Positions 28,142 to 40,000 of a stretch of DNA of 64,000 nucleotides are shown here, in pieces. Position 1 is the first letter of the stretch. Every line of letters starts with the position of its first letter. Both the position numbers and the translations under genes were made by a program. Under the pieces are notes generated by a model. That model saw nothing but the letters and a program-made list of their open reading frames with translations. It was not told the origin of the DNA and did no database searches. The stretch comes from Calliopsis andreniformis (Eukaryota > Arthropoda > Insecta > Hymenoptera > Andrenidae): assembly GCF_051401765.1 (NCBI RefSeq), contig NW_027480422.1, forward strand, positions 20,602,001 through 20,666,000, read 5' to 3'.

Positions 28142-28890
28142 ACGCCAGAAGCATAAAATACAATATAAATGCAACAGTTTTTCCATTGCATAAAATGAAT
28201 AATTGCAAACAGTGAGGAAGTAATGGTCATTTCTACGTTCCGTGCAACCTAGGCTTCACTCTAGGGCGTTGCTCCACCAGATCGAATAGTTAGGGCCTAA
28301 GAAGTCAACGCCAGAAGCATAAAATACAATATAAATACAACAGTTTTTCCCTTGTATAACAGAAATAATTGCAACCAGTGTGAAAGCTATGGTCATTTCT
28401 ACGTTCCTGGCAACCTAGGCTTCACTCTAGGGCGTTGCTCCACCACATCGAATAGTTAGGGCCTTAGAAGTCAATGCCAGGACCATAAAATACAATATAA
28501 ATACAACAGTTTTTCCACTGTATAATATGAATAATTGCAAACAGTGTGGAAGTAATGGTGATTTCTACGTTCCGGGCAAGCTAGGAGTCACTCTAGGGCG
28601 TTGGTCCACCAGATCCAATAGTTAGGGCCTAAGAAGTCAACGCCAGGAGCACCAAATACAAAATAAATACAACAGTTTTTCCATCGTATAAAACGACTAA
28701 TTGCATCCAGTGTGCAAGTAATGGTCATTTCTACGATCCGGGCAACCTAGGCATCACTCTAGGGCGTTGTTCCACCAGAGCGAATAGTTAGGGCCTAAGA
28801 AGTCAGCGCCTGAAGCATAAAATACAATATAAATACAACAGTTTTTCCATTGTATAAAACGAATAATTGCAACCAGTCTGATAGTTATGG
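28142..28890 (+). repeat. Multi-monomer cassette, copy 1 of 3
   Basis: About 4.5 monomers are marked by CATTGCATAAAATG with AGTGAGGAAGTAATGG (28211), TTTTTCCCTTG, AATGGTGATTTCTACG, CGGGCAAGCTAGG and GTTCCACCAGAGCG. The same order recurs with AGTGAGGAAG at 31531 (offset 3320 bp, exactly 20 monomers) and at 34520 (2989 bp further, 18 monomers plus 1). Confidence 0.87.
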
Positions 28891-31461
28891 TCATTTCTAC
28901 ATTCCGTGCAATCTAGGCTTCTTTCTAGGGCGCTGCCCCACCAGATCGAATAGTTAGGGCCTAACAAGTCAACGCCAGAAGCATAAAATACAATATAAAT
29001 ACAACAGTTTTTCCCTTGTATAACAGGAATAATTGCAACCAGTGTGAAAGCTAAGGTCATTTCTACGTTCCGGGCAACCTAGGCTTCACTCTATGGCGTT
29101 GCTCCACCACATCGAATAGTTAGGGCCTTAGAAGTCAATGGCTGAAACATAAAATGCCATATAAATAAAACAGTTGTTCCACTGTATAATATGAATAATT
29201 GCAAACAGTGTGGAAGTAATGGTCATTTCTACGTACCGGGCAACCTAGGCATCACTCTAGGGCGTTGCGCAACCACATCGAACAGCTACGGCCATAGAAG
29301 ACAACGCCATAACTATAAAATACAATATAAATACAAAAGTCTTTCCATCGTATAAAACGAATAACTGCAACCAGTCTGATAGTTATGGTCATTTCTACGT
29401 TCCGCGCAACCTAGGCTTCACCCCAGGGCGTTGCTCCACCATATGGAATAGTTAGGGCCTAAGAAGTCAATGCCAGAAGCATAAAATATGATATATGTAC
29501 AACAGTTTTTCCATCGTATAAAGTGAGTACTTGCAACCAGTGTGAAAGTAACGGCCATTTCTACGTTCCGGGCATCCTAGACTTAACACTGAGGCATTGC
29601 TTCACCAGATCGAATACATAGGGCCTTAGAAGTCGACGCCAGAAGCATATAGTACATTAAAAATCCAACAGTTTGTCCATCGTATAACAGGAATAATTGC
29701 CACCAGTGTGAAAGTGATTGTTACTTCTGCATTCCGGGCAACCTAGGCTTCACTCTAGGGCGTTGCTCCACCAGATCGAATAGCTAGGGCCTAAGAAGTC
29801 AACGCCAGAAGCATAAAATACAATACAAATACAACAGTTTTTCCATCGTATAACAGGAATAATTGCAACCAGTGTGAAAGTGATGGTCATTTCTACGTTC
29901 CGGGAATCCTAGGCTTCTGTCTAGGGCTTTGGTCCACCAGATCCAATAGTTAGGGCCTAAGAAGTCAACGCAAGGAGCACCAAATACAAAATAAATACAA
30001 CAGTTTTTCCATCGTATACAACGAATAATTGGATCCAGTGTGCAAGTAATGGTCATTTCTACGATCCTGGGAACCTAGGCATCACTCTAGGGCGTTGTTC
30101 AACCAGAGCGAATAGTTGTGGCCTAAGAAGTCAACGCCTGAAGCATAAAATACGATATAAATACAACAGTCTTTCCACTTTATAAAAGGAGTAATTGCAA
30201 CCAGTATGAAAGTTACGGTCATTTCTACGTTCCGAGTAACCTAGGCTTCATCCTAGGGCGTTGCTCCACCAGATCGAATAGTTAGGGCCTAAGAAGTCAA
30301 CGCCAGAAGCATAAAATACAATACAAATACAACAGTTTTTCCATCGTATAACAGGAATAATTGTAACCAGTGTGAAAGACATGGTCATTTCTACGATACG
30401 GGCAACCTAGGCTTCACGCTAGAGCGTCGTTCCACCAGATCGAATAGTTAGAGCCTAAGAAGTCTACTCCAGAAGCATAAAATACAATACAAATACAACA
30501 GTTTTTCAACCTTATAAGAGGAATAATTGCAAACAGTGTGAAAGGTATGGTCATTTCTACGTTACGAGCATCCTAGGCTTCACTCTACGGCATTGCTCCA
30601 CCACATCGAATAGCTACGGCCTTAGAAGTCAACGCCATAACTATAAAAAACAATATAAATAGAACAGTTTTTCCACTGTATAAAATGAATAATTGCAAAC
30701 AGTGTGGAGGTAATGGTCATTTCTACCTTCCGGGCAACCTAGGCTTCACTCTAGGCCGTTTCTCCACCACATCGAATAGCTACTGCCTTAGAAGTCAACA
30801 TCTGAAGCATAAAATATAATATAAATACAACAGTTTTTCCATCGTATAAAACGTATAATTGCAACCAGTATGAATCTTATGGTCATTCCTACGTTCCGGG
30901 CAACCTAGGCTTCACTCTAGGGCGTTGGTCCACCAGATCCAATAGCTAGGGCCTAAGAAGTCAACGCCAGGAGCACCAAATACAAAATAAATACAACAGC
31001 TTTACCATCGTATAAAACGAATAATCGCAACAAGTATGAGAGCTATGGTCATTTATACGTTCCGGGCAACCTAGGCTTCACCATGGGGCGTCGCTCCACC
31101 AGATCGAATAGTTAGGGCCCATGCAGTCAATGCCAGAAATATAAAATACGATATGTGTACAACAGTTTTTCTACCGTAGAAAATGAGTAATTGCAAACAG
31201 TGAGGAAGTAATGGTCATTTCTACGTTCCGTGCAACCTAGGCTTCACTCTAGGGCGTTGCTCCACCAGATCGAATAGTTAGGGCCTAAGAAGTAAACGCC
31301 AGAAGCATAAAATACAATAAAAATACTACAGTTTTTCCCCTGTATAACAGAAATAATTGCAACCAGTATGAATGTTATGGTCATTTCTACGTTCCGGGCA
31401 ACCTAGGCTTCACTCTAGGGCGTTGGTCCGCCAGATCCAATAGCTAGGGCCTAAGAAGTCA

Positions 31462-32210
31462 ACGCCAGAAGCATAAAATACAATATAAATACAACAGTTT
31501 TTCCATTGCATAAAATGAATAATTGCAAACAGTGAGGAAGTAATGGTCATTTCTACGTTCCGTGCAACCTAGGCTTCACTCTAGGGCGTTGCTCCACCAG
31601 ATCGAATAGTTAGGGCCTAAGAAGTCAACGCCAGAAGCATAAAATACAATATAAATACAACAGTTTTTCCCTTGTATAACAGAAATAATTGCAACCAGTG
31701 TGAAAGCTATGGTCATATCTACGTTGCGGGCAACCTAGGCTTCACTCTAGGGCGTTGCTCCACCACATCGAATAGTTAGGGCCTTAGAAGTCAATGCCAG
31801 AAGCATAAAATACAATATAAATACAACAGTTTTTCCACTGTATAATATGAATAATTGCAAACAGTGGGGAAGTAATGGTGATTTCTACGTTCCGGGCAAG
31901 CTAGGCTTCACTCTAGGGCGTTGGTCCACCAGATCCAATACTTAGGGCCTAAGAAGTCAACGCCAGGAGCACCAAATACAAAGTAAATACAACAGTTTTT
32001 CCATCGTATAAAACGAATAATTGCATCCAGCGTGCAAGTAATGGTCATTTCTACGATCCGGGCAACCTAGGCATCACTCTAGGGCGTTGTTCCACCAGAG
32101 CGGATAGTTAGGGCCTAAGAAGTCAACGCCTGAAGCATAAAATACAATATAAATACAACAGTTTTTCCACTGTATAAAGCGAATAATTGCAACCAGTATG
32201 ATAGTTATGG
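31462..32210 (+). repeat. Multi-monomer cassette, copy 2 of 3
   Basis: This is the second copy of the cassette at 28142. An additional AGTGAGGAAG monomer lies 332 bp before it (31199), so this monomer type is locally duplicated. Small private changes (GCGTGCAAGTAATGG, GAGCGGATAG) separate it from the other two copies. Beyond about 32,210 it continues into TCCTAAGCTTCAC and GCTCCTCCAGATAG monomers, while copies 1 and 3 continue into GCTGCCCCACCAG. Confidence 0.87.
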
Positions 32211-34450
32211 TCATATCTACGTTCCGGGCATCCTAAGCTTCACTCTAGGGCGTTGCTCCTCCAGATAGAATAGTTAGGGCCCAGGAAGTCAACGCCAGAA
32301 GCATAAAATACAATATTAATACAACAGTTTTTCCCTTGTATAACAGGAATAATTGCCACCAGTGTGAAAGGTATGGTCATTTCTACGTTCCGGGCAATCT
32401 AGGCTTCACTCTAGGGCGTTGGCCCACCAGGCCGAATAGTTAGGGCCTTAGAAAACAACTCCAGGCGCATAAAATACAATATAAATACAACAGTTTTTCC
32501 ACGGTATAAAACGAATAATTGCAACCAGTATGAAAGTTTTGGTCATTTCTACGTTCCGGGCAACCTAGGCTTCACCCTAGGGCGTTGCTCCACCAGATCG
32601 AATAGCTACGGCCTTAGGAGTCAACGCCAGAGGAATAAAATACAAAATAAATACAACAGTTTTTCCATCGTATAACAAGAATAATTGCAACCATTGTGAA
32701 AGTGATGGTCATTTCTACATTCCGGGAAACCTAGGCTTCACTCTAGGGCGTTGCTCCAACACATCGAATAGTTTGGGCCTCAGAACTCAATGCCAGAAGC
32801 ATAAAATGCCATATAAATACAACAGTTTTTCCACCGTATAATATGAATAATTGCAAACAGTGTGGAAGTAATGGTCATTTCTACGTTCCGGGCAACCTAG
32901 GCTTCACTCTAGGGCGTTGCGCAACCACATGGAATAGCTACGGCCCTAGAAGACAACGCCATAACTATAAAATACAATATAAATACAACAGTCTTTCCAT
33001 CGCATAAAACGAATAATTGCAACCAGTCTGATAGTTATGGTCATTTCGACGTGCCGGGCAACCTAGGCTTCACTCTAGGGCGTTGCTCCACCAGATCGAA
33101 TAGTTAGGGCCTAAGAAGTCAATGCCAGAAGCATAAAATACGATATATGTACAACAGGTTTTCCATCGTATAAAATGAGTAATTGCAACCAGTGTGAAAG
33201 TAACGGCCATTTCTACGTTCCGGGCATCGTAGACTTAACACTGAAACATTGCTCCACCAGATCGAATACATAGGGCCTTAGAAGTCAACGCCAGAAGCAT
33301 AAAGTACATTAAAAATCCAACAGTTTGTCCATCGTATAACAGGAATAATTGCAACCAGTGTGAAAGTGAGTTGTCATTTCTACGTTCCGGGCAACCTAAG
33401 CTTCAGTCTAGGGTGTGGTTCCCCCAGATCGAATAGTTAGGGCCTAAGAAGCCTACGCCAGAAGCATAAAATACAATATAAATACCACAGTTTTTCCATC
33501 GTATAACAGGAATAATTGCAACCAGAGTGAAGGTGATGGTCATTTCTAAGTTCCGTGCAACCTAGGCTTCACTCTAGGGCGTTGGTCCACCAGGCCGAAT
33601 AGTTAGGGCCTTAGAAAACAACTCCAGACGCATAAAATACAATATAAATACAACAGTCTTTCCACGGTGTAAAAGGAGTAATTGCAACCAGTATGAAAGT
33701 TACGGTCATTTCTACGTTCCGGGCGACCTAGGCTTCACCCTAGGGCGTTGCTCCACCAGATCGAATAGTTAGGGCCTAAGAAGTCAACGCCAGAAGCATA
33801 AAATACAATTCAAATACAACAGTTTTTCCATCGTATAACAGGAATAATTGCAACCAGTGTGAAAGATATGGTCATTTCTACGATACGGGCAACCTAGGCT
33901 TCACGCTAGAGCGTCGTTCCACCAGATCGAATAGTTAGAGCCTAAGAAGTCTACTCCAGAAGCATAAAATACAATACAAATACAACAGTTTTTCAATCTT
34001 ATAACAGGAATAATTGCAAACAGTGTGAAAGATATGGTCATTTCTACGTTACGAGCATCATAGGCTTCACTCTAGGGCATTGCTCCACCACATCGAATAG
34101 CTACGGCCTTAGAAGTCAACGCCATAACTATAAAAAACAATATAAATACAACAGTTTTTCCACTGTATAAAATGAATAATTGCAAACAGTGTGGAGGTAA
34201 TGGTCATTTCTACCTTCCGGGCAACCTAGGCTTCACTCTAGGGCGTTGCTCCACCAGATCGAATAGTTAGGGCCTACGAAGTCAACGCCAGAAGCATAAA
34301 ATTCAATAAAAATACTACAGTTTTTCCCCTGTATAACAGAAATAATTGCAACCAGTATGAATGTTATGGTCATTTCTACGTTCCGGGCAACCTAGGCTTC
34401 ACTCTAGGGCGTTGGTCCGCCAGATCCAATATCTAGGGCCTAAGAAGTCA

Positions 34451-35199
34451 ACGCCAGAAGCATAAAATACAATATAAATACAACAGTTTTTCCATTGCAT
34501 AAAATGAATAATTGCAAACAGTGAGGAAGTAATGGTCATTTCTACGTTCCGTGCAACCTAGGCTTCACTCTAGGGCGTTGCTCCACCAGATCGAATAGTT
34601 AGGGCCTAAGAAGTCAACGCCAGAAGCATAAAATACAATATAAATACAACAGTTTTTCCCTTGTATAACAGAAATAATTGCAACCAGTGTGAAAGCTATG
34701 GTCATATCTACGTTGCGGGCAACCTAGGCTTCACTCTAGGGCGTTGCTCCACCACATCGAATAGTTAGGGCCTTAGAAGACAATGCCAGAAGCATAAAAT
34801 ACAATATAAATACAACAGTTTTTCCACTGTATAATATGAATAATTGCAAACAGTGTGGAAGTAATGTTGATTTCTACGTTCCGGGCAAGCTAGGCTTCAC
34901 TCTAGGGCGTTGGTCCACCAGATCCAATACTTAGGGCCTAAGAAGTCAACGCCAGGAGCACCAAATACAAAATAAATACAACAGTTTTTCCATCGTATAA
35001 AACGACTAATTGCATCCAGTGTGCAAGTAATGGTCATTTCTACGATCCGGGCAACCTAGGCATCACTCTAGGGCGTTGTTCCACCGGAGCGAATAGTTAG
35101 GGCCTAAGAAGTCAGCGCCTGAAGCATAAAATACAATATAAATACAACAGTTTTTCCATTGTATAAAACGAATAATTGCAACCAGTCTGATAGTTATGG
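34451..35199 (+). repeat. Multi-monomer cassette, copy 3 of 3
   Basis: This is the third copy. It agrees with copy 1 better than with copy 2 beyond the cassette end: the GTCAGCGCCTGAAGC and GCGCTGCCCCACCAG monomers at about 28,803-29,000 recur at about 35,112-35,310, an offset of 6309 bp (38 monomers plus 1). Copies 1 and 3 therefore share a longer common origin. Confidence 0.85.
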
Positions 35200-37860
35200 T
35201 CATTTCTACATTCCGTGCAATCTAGGCTTCTTTGTAGGGCGCTGCCCCACCAGATCGAATAGTTAGGGCCTAACAAGTCAACGCCAGAAGCATAAAATAC
35301 AATACAAATACAACAGTCTTTCCATCGTATAAAACGAATAATTGCAACCAGTCTGATAGTTATGGTCATTTCTACGTTCCGCGCAACCTAGGCTTCACCC
35401 TAGGGCGTTGCTCCACCAGATCGAATAGTTACGGCCTAAGAAGTCGATGCCAGGAGCATAAAATACGATATATGTACAACAGTTTTTCCATCGTATAAAA
35501 TGAGTAACTGCAACCAGTGTGAAAGTAACGGCCATTTCTACGTTCCGGGCATCCTAGACTTAACACTGAGGCAATGCTCCACCAGATCGAATACATAGGG
35601 CCTTAGAAGTCAACGCCAGAAGCATAAAGTACATTAAAAATCCAACAGTCTCCATCGTATAACAGGAATAATTGCCACCAGTGTGAAAGTGATGGTCATT
35701 TCTGCATTCCGGGCAACATAGGCTTCACTCTAGGGCGTTGCTCCTCCAGATAGAATAGTTAGGGCCCAGGAAGTCAACGCCAGAAGCATAAAATACAATA
35801 TAAATACAACAGCTTTTCCCTTGTATAACAGGAATAATTGCAACCAGTGTGAAAGGTATGGTCATTTCTACGTTCCGGGCCACCTAGGCTTCACCCTAGG
35901 GCGTTGCTCCACCAGATCCAATAGTTAGGGCCTAAGAAGTCAACGCCAGAAGCATAAAGTACAATAGAAATACAACAGTTTTTCCATCGTATAACAGGAA
36001 TAATTGCAAACAGTGTGAAAGATATGGTCATTTCTACGATACGGGCAACCTAGGCCTCACTCTAGGGCGTCGTTCCACCAGATGGAATAGCTACGGGCTT
36101 AGAAGTCAACGCCATAACTATAAAAAACAGTATAAATACAACAGTATTTCCATTGTATAAAATGAATAATTGCAAACAGTGTGGAGGTAATGGTCATTTC
36201 TACTTTCCGGACAACCTAGGCTTCACTCTAGGGCGTTTCTCCACCACATCGAATAGCTACGGCCTTAGAAGTCAACGTCTGAAGCATAAAATATAATATA
36301 AATACAACAGTTTTTCCATCGTATAAAAAGAATAATTGCAACGAATGTGAAAGTGATGGTCATTTCAGCATTCCGGGCAACCTAGGCTTCACTCTAGGGC
36401 CATGCTCCACCAGATCGAATAGTTAGGGCCTAAGAAGTCAACGCCAGAAGCATCAAATACAATAGAAATACAACAGTTTTACCATCGTATAACAGGAATA
36501 ATTGCAACCAGTGTGAAAGATATGGTCATTTCTACGATACTGGCAACCTAGGCTGCACTCTAGGGCGTCGTTCCACCACATCGAATAGCTGCGGCCTTAG
36601 AAGTCAACGCCAGAAGCATAAAATACAATATTAATACAACAGTTTTTCCCTTGTATAACAGGAATAATTGCCACCAGTGTGAAAGGTATGGTCATTTCTA
36701 CGTTCCGCGCAACCTAGGCTTCACTCTAGGGCGTTGCTCCACAACATCGATTAGGCAGGGACTTAGAAGTCAACGCTAGAAGCATAAACTAAAATAAAAA
36801 TACAACAGTTTTTCCATCGTATAAAGCGTATAATTGCAACCAGTCTGAATGTTATGGTCATTACTACGTTCCGGGCAACCTAGGCTTCACTCTAGGGCGT
36901 TGCTCCGCCATATCGAATAGTTAGGGCCTAAGAAGTCAATGCCAGAAGCATAAAATACGATATATGTACAACAGTTTTTCCATCGTATAACAGGAATAAT
37001 TACAACCAGTGTGAAAGATATGGTCATTTCTACGATACGGGCAACCTAGGCTTCACTCTACGGCGTTGCTGCTCCAGATAGAATAGTTAGGGCCCAGGCA
37101 GTCAACGCCAGAAGCATAAAAAACAATATAAATACAACAGTTTTTCCCGTGTATAACAGGAATAATTGCAACCAGTGTGAATGGTATGGTCATTTCTACG
37201 TTCCGGGCAACCTAGGCTTCACTCTAGGGCATTGCTCCACCACATCGAATAGCTACGGCCTTAGAAGTCAACGCCAGAAGCACAAAATAAAATAAAAATA
37301 CAAGAGTTATTCCATCGTCTAACAGGAATAATTACAACCAGTGTGAAAGTAATGGGCATTTCTACGTTCCGTGCAACCTAGGCTTCGCTCTAGGGCGTTG
37401 GTCCACCAGGCCGAATAGTTAGGGCCTTAGAAAACAACTCCAGACGCATAAAATACAATATAAATACAACAGTTTTTCCACGGTATAAAACGAATAATTG
37501 CAACCAGTATGAAGGTTATGCTCATTTCTACGTTCCGGGCAACCTAGGCTTCACCCTAGGGCGTTGCTCCCCCAGATCGAATAGTTAGGGCCTAAGAAGT
37601 CAACGCCAGAAGCATAAAATACAATAGAAATACACCAGTTTTTCCATCGTATAACAGGAGTAATTGCAACCAGTGTGAAAGATATGGTCATTTCTACGAT
37701 ACGGGCAACCTAGGCTGCACTCTAGGGCGTCATTCCACTTGATCGAATAGTTAGGGCCTAAGAAGTCTACGCCAGAAGCATAAAATACAATATAAATAAA
37801 ACAGTTTTTCTATCCCATAACAGGAATAATTGCAACCAGTGTGAAAGTGATGGTCATTTC

Positions 37861-38620
37861 TACGTTCCGGGCAACCTAGGCTTCAGTCTAGGGCGTGGTT
37901 GCCCCAGATCGAATAGTTAGGGCCTAAGAAGACTACGCCAGAAGCATAAAATACAATATAAATATCACAGTTTTTCCATCGTATAACAGTAATGATTGCA
38001 ACCAGAGTGAAGGTGATGGTCATTTCTAAGTTCCGGGCAACCTAGGCTTCACTCGAGAGCGTTGCTCCACCGGATCGAATAGCTAGGACCTTGGATGTCA
38101 ATGCCTGAAGCATAAAATGCCATATAAATACAACAGTTTTTCCACTGTATGATATGAATAATTGCAAACAGTGTGGAAGTAATGGTCATTTCTACGATCG
38201 GGGCAACCTAGGCTTCACTCTAGGGCGTTGCGCAACCACATCGAATAGCTACGGCCCTAGAAGACAACGCCATAACTATAAAATACAATATAAATAGAAC
38301 AGTCTTTCCATCGTATAAAACGAATAATTGCAACCAGTCTCATAGCTATCGTCATTTCTACGTTCCGGGCAACCTAGGCTTCACCCTAGGGCGTTGCTCC
38401 GCCATATCGAATAGTTAGGGCCTAAGAAGTCAATGCCAGAAGCATAAAATACGATATATGTACAACAGTTTTTCCATCGTATAAAATGAGTAATTGCAAC
38501 CAGTGTGAAAATAACGGCCATTCCTACGTTCCGGGCATCCTAGACTTAACACTGAGGCATTGCTCCACCAGATCGAATACATAGGGCCTTAGAAGTCAAC
38601 GCCAGAAGCATAAAATACAA
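37861..38620 (+). repeat. First appearance of the right-domain HOR cassette
   Basis: From CAGTCTAGGGCGTGG through the TCTACGATCGGGG monomer (38191) to the GACTTAACACTGAGG monomer (38541), this segment matches 40514 onward at a constant offset of 2653 bp (16 monomers minus 3). It carries more private changes than later copies (GGTTGCCCC, GGATGTCAATGCCTG), consistent with an older relative at the edge of the homogenised domain. Confidence 0.85.
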
Positions 38621-39965
38621 TAGAAATACAACAGTCTTTCCATCGTATAAAACGAATAATTGCAACCAGTGTGAAAGATATGGTCATTTCTACGATACTG
38701 GCAACCTAGGCTGCACTCTACGGCGTCGTTCCACCACATCGAATAGCTGCGGCCTTAGAAGTCAACGCCAGAAGCATAAAATACAATATAAATAAAACAG
38801 TTTTTCTATCCTATAACAGGAATAATTGCAACCAGTGTGAAAGTGATGGTCATTTCTACGTTCCGGGCAATCTAGGCTTCACCCTAGGGCGTTGCTCCAC
38901 CAGATCGAATAGTTAGGGCCTAAGAAGTCAATGCCAGAAGCATAAAATACATTAAAAACCAACAGTCTCCATCGCATAACAGGAATAATTGCCACCAGTG
39001 TGAAAGTGATGGTCATTTCTGCGTTCCGGGCAACCTAGGCATCACTCTAGGGCGTTGCTGCTCCAGATAGAATAGTTAGGTCCCAGGAAGTCAACGCCAG
39101 AAGCATAAAATACAATATAAATACAACAGTTTTTCCCTTGTATAACAGGAATAATCGCAACCAGTGTGAAAGGTATGGTCATTTCTTCTTTCCGGGCAAC
39201 CTAGGCTTCACTCTAGGGCGTTTCTCCACCACATCGAATAGCTACGGCCTCAGAAGTCAACGTCTGAAGCATAAAATATAATATAAATACAACAGTTTTT
39301 CCATCGCATAACAGGAATAATTGCAACCAGTGTGAAAGACATGGTCATTTCTACGTTCCGGGCAACCTAGGCTTCACTCTAGGGCGTTGCTGCACCACAT
39401 CGAATAGCTACGGCCTTAGGAGTCAACGCCAGAGGCATAAAATACAAAATAAATGCAACAGTTTTTCCATCGTATAACAAGAATAATTGCAACGAATGTG
39501 AAAGTGATGGTCATTTCACCATTCCGGGCAACCTAGGCTTCACTCTAGGGCCATGCTCCACCAGATCGAATAGTTAGGGCCTAAGAAGTCAACGCCAGAA
39601 GCATAAAATACAATATAAATACAACAGTTTTTCCCTTGTATAACCGGAATAATTGCAACCAGTGTGAAAGCTATGGTCATTTCTACGTTCCGGGCAACCT
39701 AGGCTTCACTCTAGGGCGTTGCTCCACCACATCGAATAGCTGCGGCCTTAGAAGTCAACGTCAGAAGCATAAAATACGATATAAATACAACACTTTTTCC
39801 ATCGTATAACAGGAATAATTGCAACCAGTGTGAAAGACATGTTCATTTCTACGTTCCGGGCAACCTAGGCTGCCCTCTAGGGCGTTGCTCCACCACATCG
39901 AATAGCTACGGCCTTAGGAGTAAACGCCAGAGGCATAAAATACAAAATAAATACAACAGTTTTTC

Positions 39966-39982
39966 CATCGTATAAAACGAAT
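39966..39982 (-). other. CENP-B-box-like 17-mer in a monomer (one of many copies)
   Basis: The plus strand reads CATCGTATAAAACGAAT; its complement ATTCGTTTTATACGATG matches 7 of the 9 fixed positions of the mammalian CENP-B box core NTTCGNNNNANNCGGGN, failing at the last two G. It sits at the same place in every monomer with the AAAACGAA version of the switch segment and is lost in the AACAGGAA, AACAAGAA and AAAATGAA versions. Binding is unproven, because the two missing bases belong to the core needed in mammals. Confidence 0.35.
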
Positions 39983-40000
39983 AATTGCAACCAGTGTGAA

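Larger units (their letters stand above)
24991..37859 (+). repeat. Mixed-monomer satellite domain with a cassette present three times
   Basis: This domain contains most of the monomer variants that later form the ordered HOR of the right-hand region, but in a less regular order. Examples are GGGCGTGGTTCCCCC (about 26,780 and 33,410), GACTTAACACTGA (27,590, 29,580, 33,230, 35,550) and CAGAGTGAAGGTGATGG. Variants mix over short distances, and spacing relations of 2, 18, 20 and 38 monomers are all seen. It looks like a transition zone between the old left part and the homogenised right part. I see no gene, transposon or unique sequence. Confidence 0.8.

Noticed and set aside
39960..39990. A true, functional CENP-B box
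   Set aside because: Two of the nine fixed core bases are missing in the copies examined, so only a box-like resemblance is reported.
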